This document shows, piece after piece, positions 23,417 through 30,088 of a stretch of 30,088 nt of DNA (position 1 is its first letter; every line of letters begins with the position of its first letter). The position numbers and the translations under genes are program-made. The notes below the pieces were generated by a model. The model saw only the letters and a list, made by a program, of their open reading frames with translations, was not told the origin of the DNA and made no database searches. Source of the stretch: Bacillota bacterium (GTDB taxonomy: Bacteria > Bacillota > Clostridia > Clostridiales > Clostridiaceae); the NCBI GenBank assembly GCA_023445445.1, contig JAEXLD010000091.1, positions 1 through 30,088 on the forward strand. The letters run 5' to 3'.

Positions 23417-24064
23417 ATGGCTAAATATCAAAGAACTAAAGTTAATTTTAATTATGAAAACGTAGAAAAGAAAGATAAAAACTTTATGTATCAAAACCTT
23501 GAAAAAAGTAATTGTTATAATTGCAATTTTTCTGGTTCAAATTTTGATTATGTAAATTTCAGAGGTGCACATTTTAAATCCTGTAGCTTTTTAAAGTGTA
23601 GTTTTAAATTTTCAGAATTTATAGGTAGTAACTTCAAAAAAAGTAATTTTAAAAATGCTAAATTTGAAAATGCTATTTTTGATTCAGTAAGATTAGATAA
23701 TGTAGACTTTAAAGATGCTAAGTTTGTAAACACTATTTTTGTTGCAACTGATTTAAGTAATGTTAGGAATTTAAATATAAATGACAAAGAGATAAGAATC
23801 TACGATGAAATGCCAAAACTAGATATAAGTGAAGAACTTAAAAACGCTACCTTAAATGCCTTAAATAATAAATATGTAAAAAGTTCAAGAGTTTTAGATA
23901 CTAGAGATGGAAACATAAACTTCTTAAGCCTTATGATTCTTTTAGAAAATTTTAATGAAGAAAATTTAATTAAAGGATTAAACTTATTAACTGATGAATT
24001 AGACAAGGACTTTTATACTTTAAGCTACTTAATAAAATATATTAAAACTAGTTTAATATTATAA
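23417..24064 (+). CDS. Pentapeptide-repeat protein
   Basis: 215 residues from ATG 23417, which has ATGGAGGT just upstream; an open stretch of 14 codons before it lacks a ribosome site. Residues about 24-118 are pentapeptide repeats with Phe or Leu at every fifth position (CNFSGSNFDYVNFRGAHF, SNFKKSNFKNAKFENAIF), predicting a right-handed quadrilateral beta-helix. The C-terminal 90 residues are not repetitive. No signal or membrane segment. Function unknown; members range from gyrase-protecting Qnr-like proteins to scaffolds, and nothing here favours one. It points away from aroE. Confidence 0.88.
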   Translation: MAKYQRTKVNFNYENVEKKDKNFMYQNLEKSNCYNCNFSGSNFDYVNFRGAHFKSCSFLKCSFKFSEFIGSNFKKSNFKNAKFENAIFDSVRLDNVDFKDAKFVNTIFVATDLSNVRNLNINDKEIRIYDEMPKLDISEELKNATLNALNNKYVKSSRVLDTRDGNINFLSLMILLENFNEENLIKGLNLLTDELDKDFYTLSYLIKYIKTSLIL

Positions 24065-24081
24065 TGTCATATTAATTAAAT

Positions 24082-24127
24082 GAAGGTAGCAAAAGCAATT
24101 ATTATATAATTAGCTAATGCTACCTTC
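24082..24127. terminator. Hairpin after the pentapeptide gene
   Basis: GAAGGTAGC (24082-24090) and GCTACCTTC (24119-24127) form a 9-bp stem, with an inner AATTAT/ATAATT stem in the loop. Only a short T-poor tail follows, so termination strength is uncertain. Confidence 0.6.
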
Positions 24128-24209
24128 TATCTATTAAACACTGGATTTCCTTTCATGCCTCCTTCCATGTGGTTGAGTCCGGTAATCTTAACTTATTCCC
24201 TCCCTTCAT
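24127..24209 (-). pseudogene. Possible remnant of a short coding sequence
   Basis: This segment (24141-24209) has clearly higher GC than its surroundings. On the minus strand one frame reads NKLRLPDSTTWKEA and a second overlapping frame reads LNHMEGGMKGNPVFNR before TAG 24129-24127. A single frameshift would join NKLRLPD to LNHMEGG into one protein-like sequence. I do not recognise the protein. Could equally be non-coding. Confidence 0.22.
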
Positions 24210-24219
24210 TTTATAGAAC

Positions 24220-24627
24220 TTAGGATAACTTCTCATACCTCCTTTCGCCATTCAATCTAAAGCCTTCTTTATTATAAAAATACACCTCCTCTTCCTTATA
24301 ATTATTATAAATTGCAACTATAGAAGCTGCATTATAATCTGCTGCATACTTTTTAGCTTCAATCATTAGCTGATGCCCTACGCCAAGCCCCCTATACTTT
24401 TCCTCAACCATGATTTCTTTAATAGCTAAATTACTTTTGTAGCTTGTATTATTTAAAATGGTAAAAGTTATATATCCTATAACCTCATCATTTAATTGAG
24501 CTACAATAATTTTAGAATTTTCATCTTCTATTATGGATTTAATGCTTGAATAATCTAAGTCTTCACTTAGCCTAACTACATCATTATAATCCTTAGAGTT
24601 TATATTCCTAACATCAAAACCAACCAT
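24220..24627 (-). CDS. GNAT-family N-acetyltransferase
   Basis: A 135-residue single GNAT domain. The acetyl-CoA-binding motif A is EEKYRGLGVGHQLMIEA (Q/RxxGxG/A form), preceded by strand IAKEIMV-like LAIKEIMVEE and followed by VAIYNNYKEEEVYFYNKEGFRL (motif B, typical YxxxGF ending). GGGGAGGT stands before ATG 24627. Substrate unknown. It lies alone on the minus strand in a patch that separates pheA from aroE, between two short GC-rich islands. Confidence 0.88.
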   Translation of the reverse strand: MVGFDVRNINSKDYNDVVRLSEDLDYSSIKSIIEDENSKIIVAQLNDEVIGYITFTILNNTSYKSNLAIKEIMVEEKYRGLGVGHQLMIEAKKYAADYNAASIVAIYNNYKEEEVYFYNKEGFRLNGERRYEKLS

Positions 24628-24989
24628 AAGTATACCTCCCCTGAGTAAACCTTTTCAAGACCCCCATCTTTTTAAACAGGCTAACTCTCTCCCTATTAAT
24701 AATTTTCAGAAAATTCTTAATATTTATATTTTTATTATACATCAACTTTTTTATAATTTCCACTATTTTTATAAAAAAAAGCCGAAAAATATATAATGCT
24801 AGCTGTTCCGTCGCATAGGCTCCAAGTCACCCTGATCTCCCATTTCCCCTCCCCAGTAAAGAAAAGATTTTATGGAATATATTTGAAATTAATGTTAGTA
24901 TATTATTAACTATCTACTAGTCATTTTATTATAATACATAGTTAGTAATACGCAATTGGCGATAAATAGAAATTTGTAGGGGGATTATT
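24628..24989. other. Intergenic region with a GC-rich island
   Basis: About 360 bp without a supported gene. The part at 24781-24860 is unusually GC-rich for this window. On the minus strand it has GGGGAGGGG (24854-24846) followed after 2 nt by ATG 24843 and 14 codons (MGDQGDLEPMRRNS, stop at 24799). The spacing is short and I do not recognise the peptide. A run of A (24773-24780) borders it. Not matched to any riboswitch I know. Confidence 0.4.
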
Positions 24990-25316
24990 TTGGATATAGA
25001 AGATAGACGACGAAAGATAAGTATATTACTTTTTAGAGGAATCGTTATAATTTTGATTATAACTTTATTTGGGTATAGAGTTTTACATAACAAAAGCTAT
25101 AAAAACCAGGCTGTACAACGATTGGAATCAATTTATTTAAATGGAAAAGAGTATTGTTATGGCAGTCCTAATGAAAAGTACACTATTTCAAATATTTTGA
25201 TTTGTAAGATGGATAACGGCAAAAAAATATATGAGATAAAGGAATATCCCAATTATGAATATATAGCAGTTTATTCTGCCTGGGATGGGACAATTTATAA
25301 AAGAGTAGAAAACTGA
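24990..25316 (+). CDS. Small membrane-anchored protein, unknown
   Basis: 108 residues, TTG start at 24990 with TAGGGGG upstream. A charged N-terminus (MDIEDRRRK) is followed by one hydrophobic segment at residues about 11-28 (ISILLFRGIVIILIITLFG) and then an approximately 75-residue polar part with two Cys (EYCYGS, LICKM). The sequence predicts a single-pass protein with the C-terminal part outside. I do not recognise the family. It converges on pheA and shares its terminator. Confidence 0.6.
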   Translation: MDIEDRRRKISILLFRGIVIILIITLFGYRVLHNKSYKNQAVQRLESIYLNGKEYCYGSPNEKYTISNILICKMDNGKKIYEIKEYPNYEYIAVYSAWDGTIYKRVEN

Positions 25317-25357
25317 AAAACAAACTTCAATTTAGTGAATAAATTTAAACTAATACT

Positions 25358-25408
25358 AATTAATTTAAAAGGAACATCATTTTGATTGATGCTCCTTTTA
25401 AATTAATT
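25358..25408. terminator. Bidirectional terminator at the pheA 3' end
   Basis: AATTAATTTAAAAGGA (25358-25373) and TCCTTTTAAATTAATT (25393-25408) form a 16-bp perfect stem, extended by ATCA/TGAT inside. The right arm contains the pheA stop (25405-25403). It serves both convergent genes. Confidence 0.88.
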
Positions 25409-26530
25409 ATTTGAATTTATATAGTTTCCTATTATTTTAAAGTAACCACTATTTTTTTCTATAAGCTCTAAAGCATTTTTAACTAAGGTATCATTTAAAT
25501 TACCTTCAAAATCTACATAAAGTAGATAATTCCAAGACTCATGTTTATTAGGTCTTGATTCTATCTTAATCATATTAATATTATTTTCTGCAAAGTGTCT
25601 TAATAACTTGTATAGTGTCCCTGCCTTATCTTCTAGAGAAAATACTACACTAATTTTATTGCTATCATTATCATATTTTAATTCTTTTCCTATAATAATA
25701 AATTTAGTATGATTGTCTTTTTTATCATTAATATTCTCTTTTAATATGCTTAAGCCATAAATCTTGGCTGCTCTTTTACTTCCAATAGCAGCTTTTTTCT
25801 TATCCTTTAAATCTGAAACTAACTTAGCACTTATTGCTGTATTATGATAAGGAATTAATTTAATATTATTATATCTGCTTAAGAATCCCCTACTTTGTTC
25901 AAAGCCTTGAGGATGAGAATAAATTTCTTCAATATCATCTAAGTTAGTGCCTTCTATTCCCATAAGATTTTGGTCTATTTTAATACACTCTTCACCAACT
26001 ATATAAAAATTATATTTAACTAAAAGATCATAAACTTCAGTAATTGCTCCAGTATATGAATTTTCAATAGGAAGTATAGCATATTGTATTTCATTTTTTT
26101 CTAATGCATTAAAAACATCTTTAAAAGTCTCATAATTTTTAATACTGTCATAAGAATTAAAATACTTTCTTAATGCTTCTTCACTAAAGGAACCTTCAAC
26201 ACCTTGATATCCTATTTTAACATTATCTTCAATTATATTAACTTTTAAGTTATCCTTATGATTTTCCATTAAATCAGCTTGCAAGGATCTACTAAGCTCC
26301 ATAATTTTTTCAAAATAACTTCTAGTGATTTCACTATACTCTTTATTCTTTAGAAGATTAATATTCTTTTCTATTACTTCCTCTTCTCTTTTAGCATTAA
26401 ATATTGGAAGATTTCTTTCTTTTTTATATTCTCCTACTTTAATGGCAACATTCATTCTTTTTTCAAATAAAGCTATTAACTCCTTGTCTATAGAATCAAT
26501 TTCACTTCTATAGTCTTCTAAGCTCCCCAT
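25403..26530 (-). CDS. pheA: Bifunctional chorismate mutase / prephenate dehydratase (P-protein)
   Basis: Makes prephenate from chorismate and then phenylpyruvate. 375 residues from ATG 26530, whose ribosome site AAAGGGGAG lies in the aroC 3' end. The ATG shares one base with the aroC stop (TAATG), so translation is coupled. Domains: AroQ-type chorismate mutase about 4-87 (YRSEIDSIDKELIALFEKR, VGEYKK), dehydratase about 104-282 (GYQGVEGSFSE, LPIENSYTGAI, SHPQGFEQ, HTKF at 274-277), and ACT about 292-370 with GTLYKLL and ESRP for phenylalanine binding. Feedback by phenylalanine is inferred. In the dehydratase motif HTKF replaces the more usual TRF. Confidence 0.95.
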   Translation of the reverse strand: MGSLEDYRSEIDSIDKELIALFEKRMNVAIKVGEYKKERNLPIFNAKREEEVIEKNINLLKNKEYSEITRSYFEKIMELSRSLQADLMENHKDNLKVNIIEDNVKIGYQGVEGSFSEEALRKYFNSYDSIKNYETFKDVFNALEKNEIQYAILPIENSYTGAITEVYDLLVKYNFYIVGEECIKIDQNLMGIEGTNLDDIEEIYSHPQGFEQSRGFLSRYNNIKLIPYHNTAISAKLVSDLKDKKKAAIGSKRAAKIYGLSILKENINDKKDNHTKFIIIGKELKYDNDSNKISVVFSLEDKAGTLYKLLRHFAENNINMIKIESRPNKHESWNYLLYVDFEGNLNDTLVKNALELIEKNSGYFKIIGNYINSNN

Positions 26531-27612
26531 TAATATCTCCCCTTTATTAAATCTAGTATACCTATTGCAGTAACTGCTTCTATTACTGGCACTGCTCTTT
26601 GTACTATACAAGGGTCATGTCTTCCTTCTATTCTAAATTTAACATCTTTTTTATTATTTATATCAACAGTATTTTGCTCTTTTAATATTGATGCTGTTGG
26701 TTTTACTGCTACTTTAAATAATATAGGCATTCCATTGCTTATTCCACCTAAGATACCACCATTATTATTAGTTTTAGTTTTTACTAAATCTTCATCATAA
26801 TAATACTCGTCATTTGCTTCTGAACCAAAAAGCTTAGTCATATCAAAGCCTCTTCCAAACTCTATTCCCTTTATTGCTGGTACAGAAAACATAAGATGAG
26901 CCAAGGTTGATTCTATTGAATCAAAAAATGGATTACCTACCCCAGCTTTTATTCCAACTACAGCACATTCTATAGTTCCACCAACTGAATCCCCATCATA
27001 CTTTGCTTGCATAATCCTATGTTTTATTTTTTCATCTAATGAAGCATTTATTAAAGGTAATTCCTTATCTCTTAAGTTTAATAACTCCATAGGAGAAATA
27101 TTTGTAGGATTAAATCTTTCGTCTTCTATTTCCTTTATAGATGCTATATGTGCACCTATAAATATTCCTTTATCCTCTAATATTTGCTTACATATAGCCC
27201 CTGCAAATACTAAAGGTGCTGTTAATCTTCCTGAAAAATGACCACCACCTCTATAGTCATTAAAGCCTGAATATCTTTCAAAACCACTATAATCTGCATG
27301 CCCAGGTCTTAGAAAATCCTTAGTTTTTGAGTAATCCTTGGACCTTGTATCCCCATTTCTTATAATAGCACAAAGTGGTGTCCCAGTAGTTTTCCCTTCA
27401 AAATATCCACTTAATATTTCAGGTAAATCTGCTTCCTTTCTTGATGTAGATAATTGATTCTTTCCAGGTGCCCTTCTTCCCATTTCAAATAACACCTTAT
27501 CCATATCAATTTCAAAACCTGATGGAAGCCCATCTATATTAACACCTATTGCGGCTCCATGAGACTCACCAAAAATAGATATTTTTATATTATTTCCAAA
27601 GACTCCACTCAT
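26530..27612 (-). CDS. aroC: Chorismate synthase
   Basis: Eliminates phosphate from EPSP to give chorismate, using reduced FMN. The 360 residues carry FGESHGAAIGV, RRAPGKNQLSTSRKE, the GHADYSGFERYSG block, RGGGHFSGRLTAP, KYDGDSVGG and the C-terminal RHDPCIVQRAVPV. GGAGGGGC precedes ATG 27612. The start lies inside aroA (23-nt overlap) and the stop overlaps the pheA start by one base, so aroA-aroC-pheA form a tightly packed operon. Confidence 0.97.
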   Translation of the reverse strand: MSGVFGNNIKISIFGESHGAAIGVNIDGLPSGFEIDMDKVLFEMGRRAPGKNQLSTSRKEADLPEILSGYFEGKTTGTPLCAIIRNGDTRSKDYSKTKDFLRPGHADYSGFERYSGFNDYRGGGHFSGRLTAPLVFAGAICKQILEDKGIFIGAHIASIKEIEDERFNPTNISPMELLNLRDKELPLINASLDEKIKHRIMQAKYDGDSVGGTIECAVVGIKAGVGNPFFDSIESTLAHLMFSVPAIKGIEFGRGFDMTKLFGSEANDEYYYDEDLVKTKTNNNGGILGGISNGMPILFKVAVKPTASILKEQNTVDINNKKDVKFRIEGRHDPCIVQRAVPVIEAVTAIGILDLIKGRY

Positions 27613-28882
27613 TTATAGCCCCTCCTAGCATTTTATAATCCTCAAAAAATCTTGGGTAAGATTTTGCTACACAATCGTAATCTTTAATAATTATAGGCTT
27701 TTTGCACCTAGTTGCTGCTATTGCTAAAGTCATGGCTATTCTATGATCCTTCCAGCTCCATACTTCTACTCCGCCTTCTAGTTCTTGAACACCATATATT
27801 ACTAGCCCCTCTTCTTTTTCTTCAATTTGAGCCCCAAGCTTATTAAGCTCAGTAGCCACTGCTTTTAATCTGTCACATTCCTTAATTCTTAACCTTCCAG
27901 CATTTATAATTTCTGTTTTCCCCTTTGATAGTGCTGCTACTAATGAAATTACAGGTATTATATCTGGACATTGTGAACCATCAATTATTGTAGAAACTAA
28001 ATCTCCCTCTACATCACAACTTAAATTGTCATTAAAATTAAATTTAGCTCCCATTCTTTCTAGAATCTCTATTACCTCTTTATCTCCTTGAAGTGAATCC
28101 CTTCTTAAATCTTGGACTTCCACTTCAGAACCTAAAGCATCTGCACATAAATAAAATGCTCCTTGAGAATAATCTCCCTCAACTCTATAATTTCTAGAAA
28201 CATAGCCCTGATTTCCTTTAATTATAAATTCTCTATAGTTATTATTCTCAACAGAAATGCCAAAGTCCCTCATACAAGCTAAGGTTAAATCTATATAGCC
28301 CTTTGACTCTAATTCAGTACTAATTATTATTTTTGAGTCCCCTTCTAATAAAGGTAATGTTAATAAAAGTCCTGTTATAAATTGAGAACTAATATTTCCT
28401 GGTAGTATAAATTCCCCACTTTTAAGAGCTCCTTTAACCATTAAATTAAGTCCATCATTTAATGTATTAAACCTTATACCTTGTTCTTTAAAAATATTAT
28501 AATAGGTATCTAATGGTCTTTTCCCTAGATTTCCTTCTCCAATAAACTTTGTAATACCATCAAATAGCAAGGATATTGGTATTAAAAATCTTAGGGTAGA
28601 ACCTGATTCCTTACAATCCACTAATCTGACAGAATTTCTTTTAACCTTATCATTAAAAGCACCTATAACAGTAACTTTATCCTCTTCTCTTTTAATAGAT
28701 GCACCAAGTGCAGTCATACCATTAATAGTTGCAATAATGTCATCAGAATAATCTATATTTTCTATTGTAGAAACTCCATTCCCTAAGGCTGCACATATTA
28801 TAGCCCTATGTGCCATACTTTTAGAAGGTGGAATCTTTACTATTCCCTTTAACTTACTATTATCAAGTTTTATTCCTTGCAT
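27590..28882 (-). CDS. aroA: 3-phosphoshikimate 1-carboxyvinyltransferase (EPSP synthase)
   Basis: Adds the enolpyruvyl group of PEP to shikimate-3-phosphate. The 430 residues include PPSKSMAHRAIICAALG near the N-terminus, ESGSTLRFLIPI with the Ser-Thr-Leu-Arg PEP site, LGKRPLD, SSQFITGLLL, CPDIIPV and RIKECDRLKA, then DHRIAMTLAI. AAGGGGG precedes ATG 28882. The ESGSTLRF form replaces the NSGTTMRL of enteric enzymes, suggesting the class II type often found in Firmicutes. Glyphosate response cannot be deduced. It overlaps aroC by 23 nt. Confidence 0.96.
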   Translation of the reverse strand: MQGIKLDNSKLKGIVKIPPSKSMAHRAIICAALGNGVSTIENIDYSDDIIATINGMTALGASIKREEDKVTVIGAFNDKVKRNSVRLVDCKESGSTLRFLIPISLLFDGITKFIGEGNLGKRPLDTYYNIFKEQGIRFNTLNDGLNLMVKGALKSGEFILPGNISSQFITGLLLTLPLLEGDSKIIISTELESKGYIDLTLACMRDFGISVENNNYREFIIKGNQGYVSRNYRVEGDYSQGAFYLCADALGSEVEVQDLRRDSLQGDKEVIEILERMGAKFNFNDNLSCDVEGDLVSTIIDGSQCPDIIPVISLVAALSKGKTEIINAGRLRIKECDRLKAVATELNKLGAQIEEKEEGLVIYGVQELEGGVEVWSWKDHRIAMTLAIAATRCKKPIIIKDYDCVAKSYPRFFEDYKMLGGAINEWSLWK

Positions 28883-28900
28883 AAAAAACCCCCTTATTGA

Positions 28901-29072
28901 AATGTAGAATGTAAAATGTAAAATGTAGAATTATTGATGTAATTTGTTCCAAATTACTAAGAATTTAAAAATGAAAAAATGAAAGAATTATTGTGGTTCT
29001 TCTCTCTTCACTTTTACTTCTTACCTATTCTCTCTTCTCTTTTCTTCTTACTTCTTACTTCTCACTTCTTAC
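28901..29072. repeat. Heptad-repeat half element between aroB and aroA
   Basis: One arm only: AATGTAG, AATGTAA, AATGTAA, AATGTAG (28901-28928) and AATTATTG, then a palindrome GTAATTTG-TTC-CAAATTAC (about 28938-28957). The other side is not a heptad arm but a pyrimidine tract with recurring ACTTCTTAC and CTCTCTTC (28999-29072) that runs up to the aroB stop. It looks like a rearranged or hybrid copy. Confidence 0.65.
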
Positions 29073-30088
29073 CTATAAACTATCTCTTTTTACTATTTTG
29101 CTTTCTCCAATTTTGCTTATAAATATTAAATTTAGTTTATTATTTATATTCTTTTTATCTAATGAAATTGTTTCTTTTATTTCATTAAGGTCAATGTCTA
29201 GTTTATAAGGAAGATTATACTTAATTAATATATTCTTTATTATATCTGCTGTTCCTTTTTCTGTTTCAAAAGATGCTTCACTTATTTTAGTAATTTCGTA
29301 CATTCCTATGGCTACTGCTTCCCCGTGAGTATATTTATTATATTTATAGTATTTCTCAATGGCGTGCCCTATTGTATGACCAAAATTTAAAAGCATTCTT
29401 TCACCAGTATCTTTTTCATCTTTTTCCACAACTTCTTTTTTTATTTTACAACAATTGTGAATAATATATTCAATGTTGTTCATAACTTCTTCTTTATCTT
29501 TATATTTTAATAAATTATCAAAGAAGTCTTTATCTTTTATGCAGCCATATTTTATTACTTCTGCCATGCCATCATTAAATACTCTATCACTTAAAGATTT
29601 TAAAACCTCTGGATCTATTATGACTTTTTTAGGATGATAAAAACTACCTACAAGATTTTTACCTCTATCTAAATCTATACCTACTTTTCCACCTACACTA
29701 CTATCTACTTGTGCCAATAATGTTGTAGGAACCTGTATAAATGAAATTCCTCTAAGATATGTAGATGCCACAAAACCACCTAAATCTCCAATTACTCCAC
29801 CACCTAAAGTTATAATTAAATCACTTCTTGTAATCTTAAAATTTAAAAGCTCATCATAAATCTTTGGTAAAGCGAAAAAACTCTTAGTTTCCTCTCCAGC
29901 TTCAAGAACTAGCTTCTTAGTATCATATCCAAAATCAGATAATTCCTTAAAAACCCTGTCTCCATAAAACTTATCAACATTTTTATCTGTTAATACAAAT
30001 ATCTTTTTACCCTTAAATACTTCAGATATTTCCTTACTTAAATTATTAAGTAAGCCCTTTTGTATAATTATATCATAACTACTGTGAG
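29073..30088 (-). CDS. aroB: 3-dehydroquinate synthase, 5' end beyond the window
   Basis: Converts DAHP to 3-dehydroquinate with NAD and a metal ion. The frame is open to the window edge (338 codons visible; roughly the first dozen residues are missing). FVLTDKNV, LEAGEETKSF, LITLGGGVIGDLGGFVASTYLRG, QVPTTLLAQVDSSVGGKVGID, KNLVGSFYHPKKV, GMAEVIKYGCI, NFGHTIGHAIE (metal His) and HGEAVAIGM are all present. The repeat element at 28901-29072 separates it from aroA (190 bp), so joint transcription is likely but not certain. Confidence 0.97.
   Translation of the reverse strand, partial: HSSYDIIIQKGLLNNLSKEISEVFKGKKIFVLTDKNVDKFYGDRVFKELSDFGYDTKKLVLEAGEETKSFFALPKIYDELLNFKITRSDLIITLGGGVIGDLGGFVASTYLRGISFIQVPTTLLAQVDSSVGGKVGIDLDRGKNLVGSFYHPKKVIIDPEVLKSLSDRVFNDGMAEVIKYGCIKDKDFFDNLLKYKDKEEVMNNIEYIIHNCCKIKKEVVEKDEKDTGERMLLNFGHTIGHAIEKYYKYNKYTHGEAVAIGMYEITKISEASFETEKGTADIIKNILIKYNLPYKLDIDLNEIKETISLDKKNINNKLNLIFISKIGESKIVKRDSL

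Noticed and set aside
24781..24860. GC-rich stretch considered as a riboswitch (c-di-GMP, glycine, SAM, cobalamin)
   Set aside because: None of the conserved cores of those classes could be found on either strand, so it is reported only as an island.
29073..29771. GTG at 29771 as the aroB start
   Set aside because: The aroB frame stays open upstream with conserved LGGGVIGDLGGF and continues to the window edge, so the start lies outside.

Overview
The window is about 30 kb of very AT-rich chromosome. It has clostridial Shine-Dalgarno sites (GGAGG, GGGGG), frequent TTG starts and Clostridium-type proteins, including an acetyl-CoA hydrolase-family CoA-transferase, a class II aldolase, a 3D-domain cell-wall protein and an HD-GYP protein. 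This points to Clostridium sensu stricto. The species is not determined. No rRNA, tRNA, CRISPR array, phage or complete insertion sequence was seen.

Layout. (1) 1-5812, plus strand: arginine biosynthesis, argC (3' part) - argJ - argB - argD - argF, an acetyl-recycling pathway to citrulline. An inverted four-helix-bundle (IVP/S23-type) gene lies between argC and argJ. (2) 6052-7263: a secreted coiled-coil protein with a C-terminal 3D domain. (3) 7383-9051, minus strand: a decayed cassette with a 3' fragment of acetate kinase, a 5' fragment of a short-chain dehydrogenase (SDR), an intact TetR regulator and a broken alpha/beta hydrolase. Two copies of one hairpin sequence bracket it, and three matching putative TetR operators lie inside it. 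(4) 9350-18929: CoA-transferase, NA37-family nucleoid-associated protein, HAD phosphatase, PTS EIIBC, class II aldolase (fba), ZIP metal transporter, CYTH protein and an HD-GYP protein. (5) 19156-30088, minus strand: aromatic amino acid synthesis. In transcription order this is aroB (5' end cut by the window) - aroA - aroC - pheA, then aroE - aroK - aroQ - DAHP synthase - tyrA. Together these run from DAHP to chorismate, then to prephenate, phenylpyruvate and hydroxyphenylpyruvate. A three-gene patch (pentapeptide-repeat protein, GNAT acetyltransferase, small membrane protein) separates pheA from aroE.

The strongest unexplained structure is a family of intergenic repeats in the arg and aro gaps and at the HD-GYP/tyrA junction. 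Each arm is usually four 7-bp units of the form AATGNNN followed by AATTAWKG, and most elements have arms in inverted orientation. Between the arms are short palindromes that differ in sequence but stay perfectly paired. One element contains the four-helix-bundle gene. Others form the last codons of argD and aroQ, or sit inside a split terminator. Two further signals stand out: a 12-bp hairpin that would bring a distant Shine-Dalgarno next to the start codon of the NA37 gene, and the three TetR operator-like sites. All calls are from reading the sequence; no searches were run.
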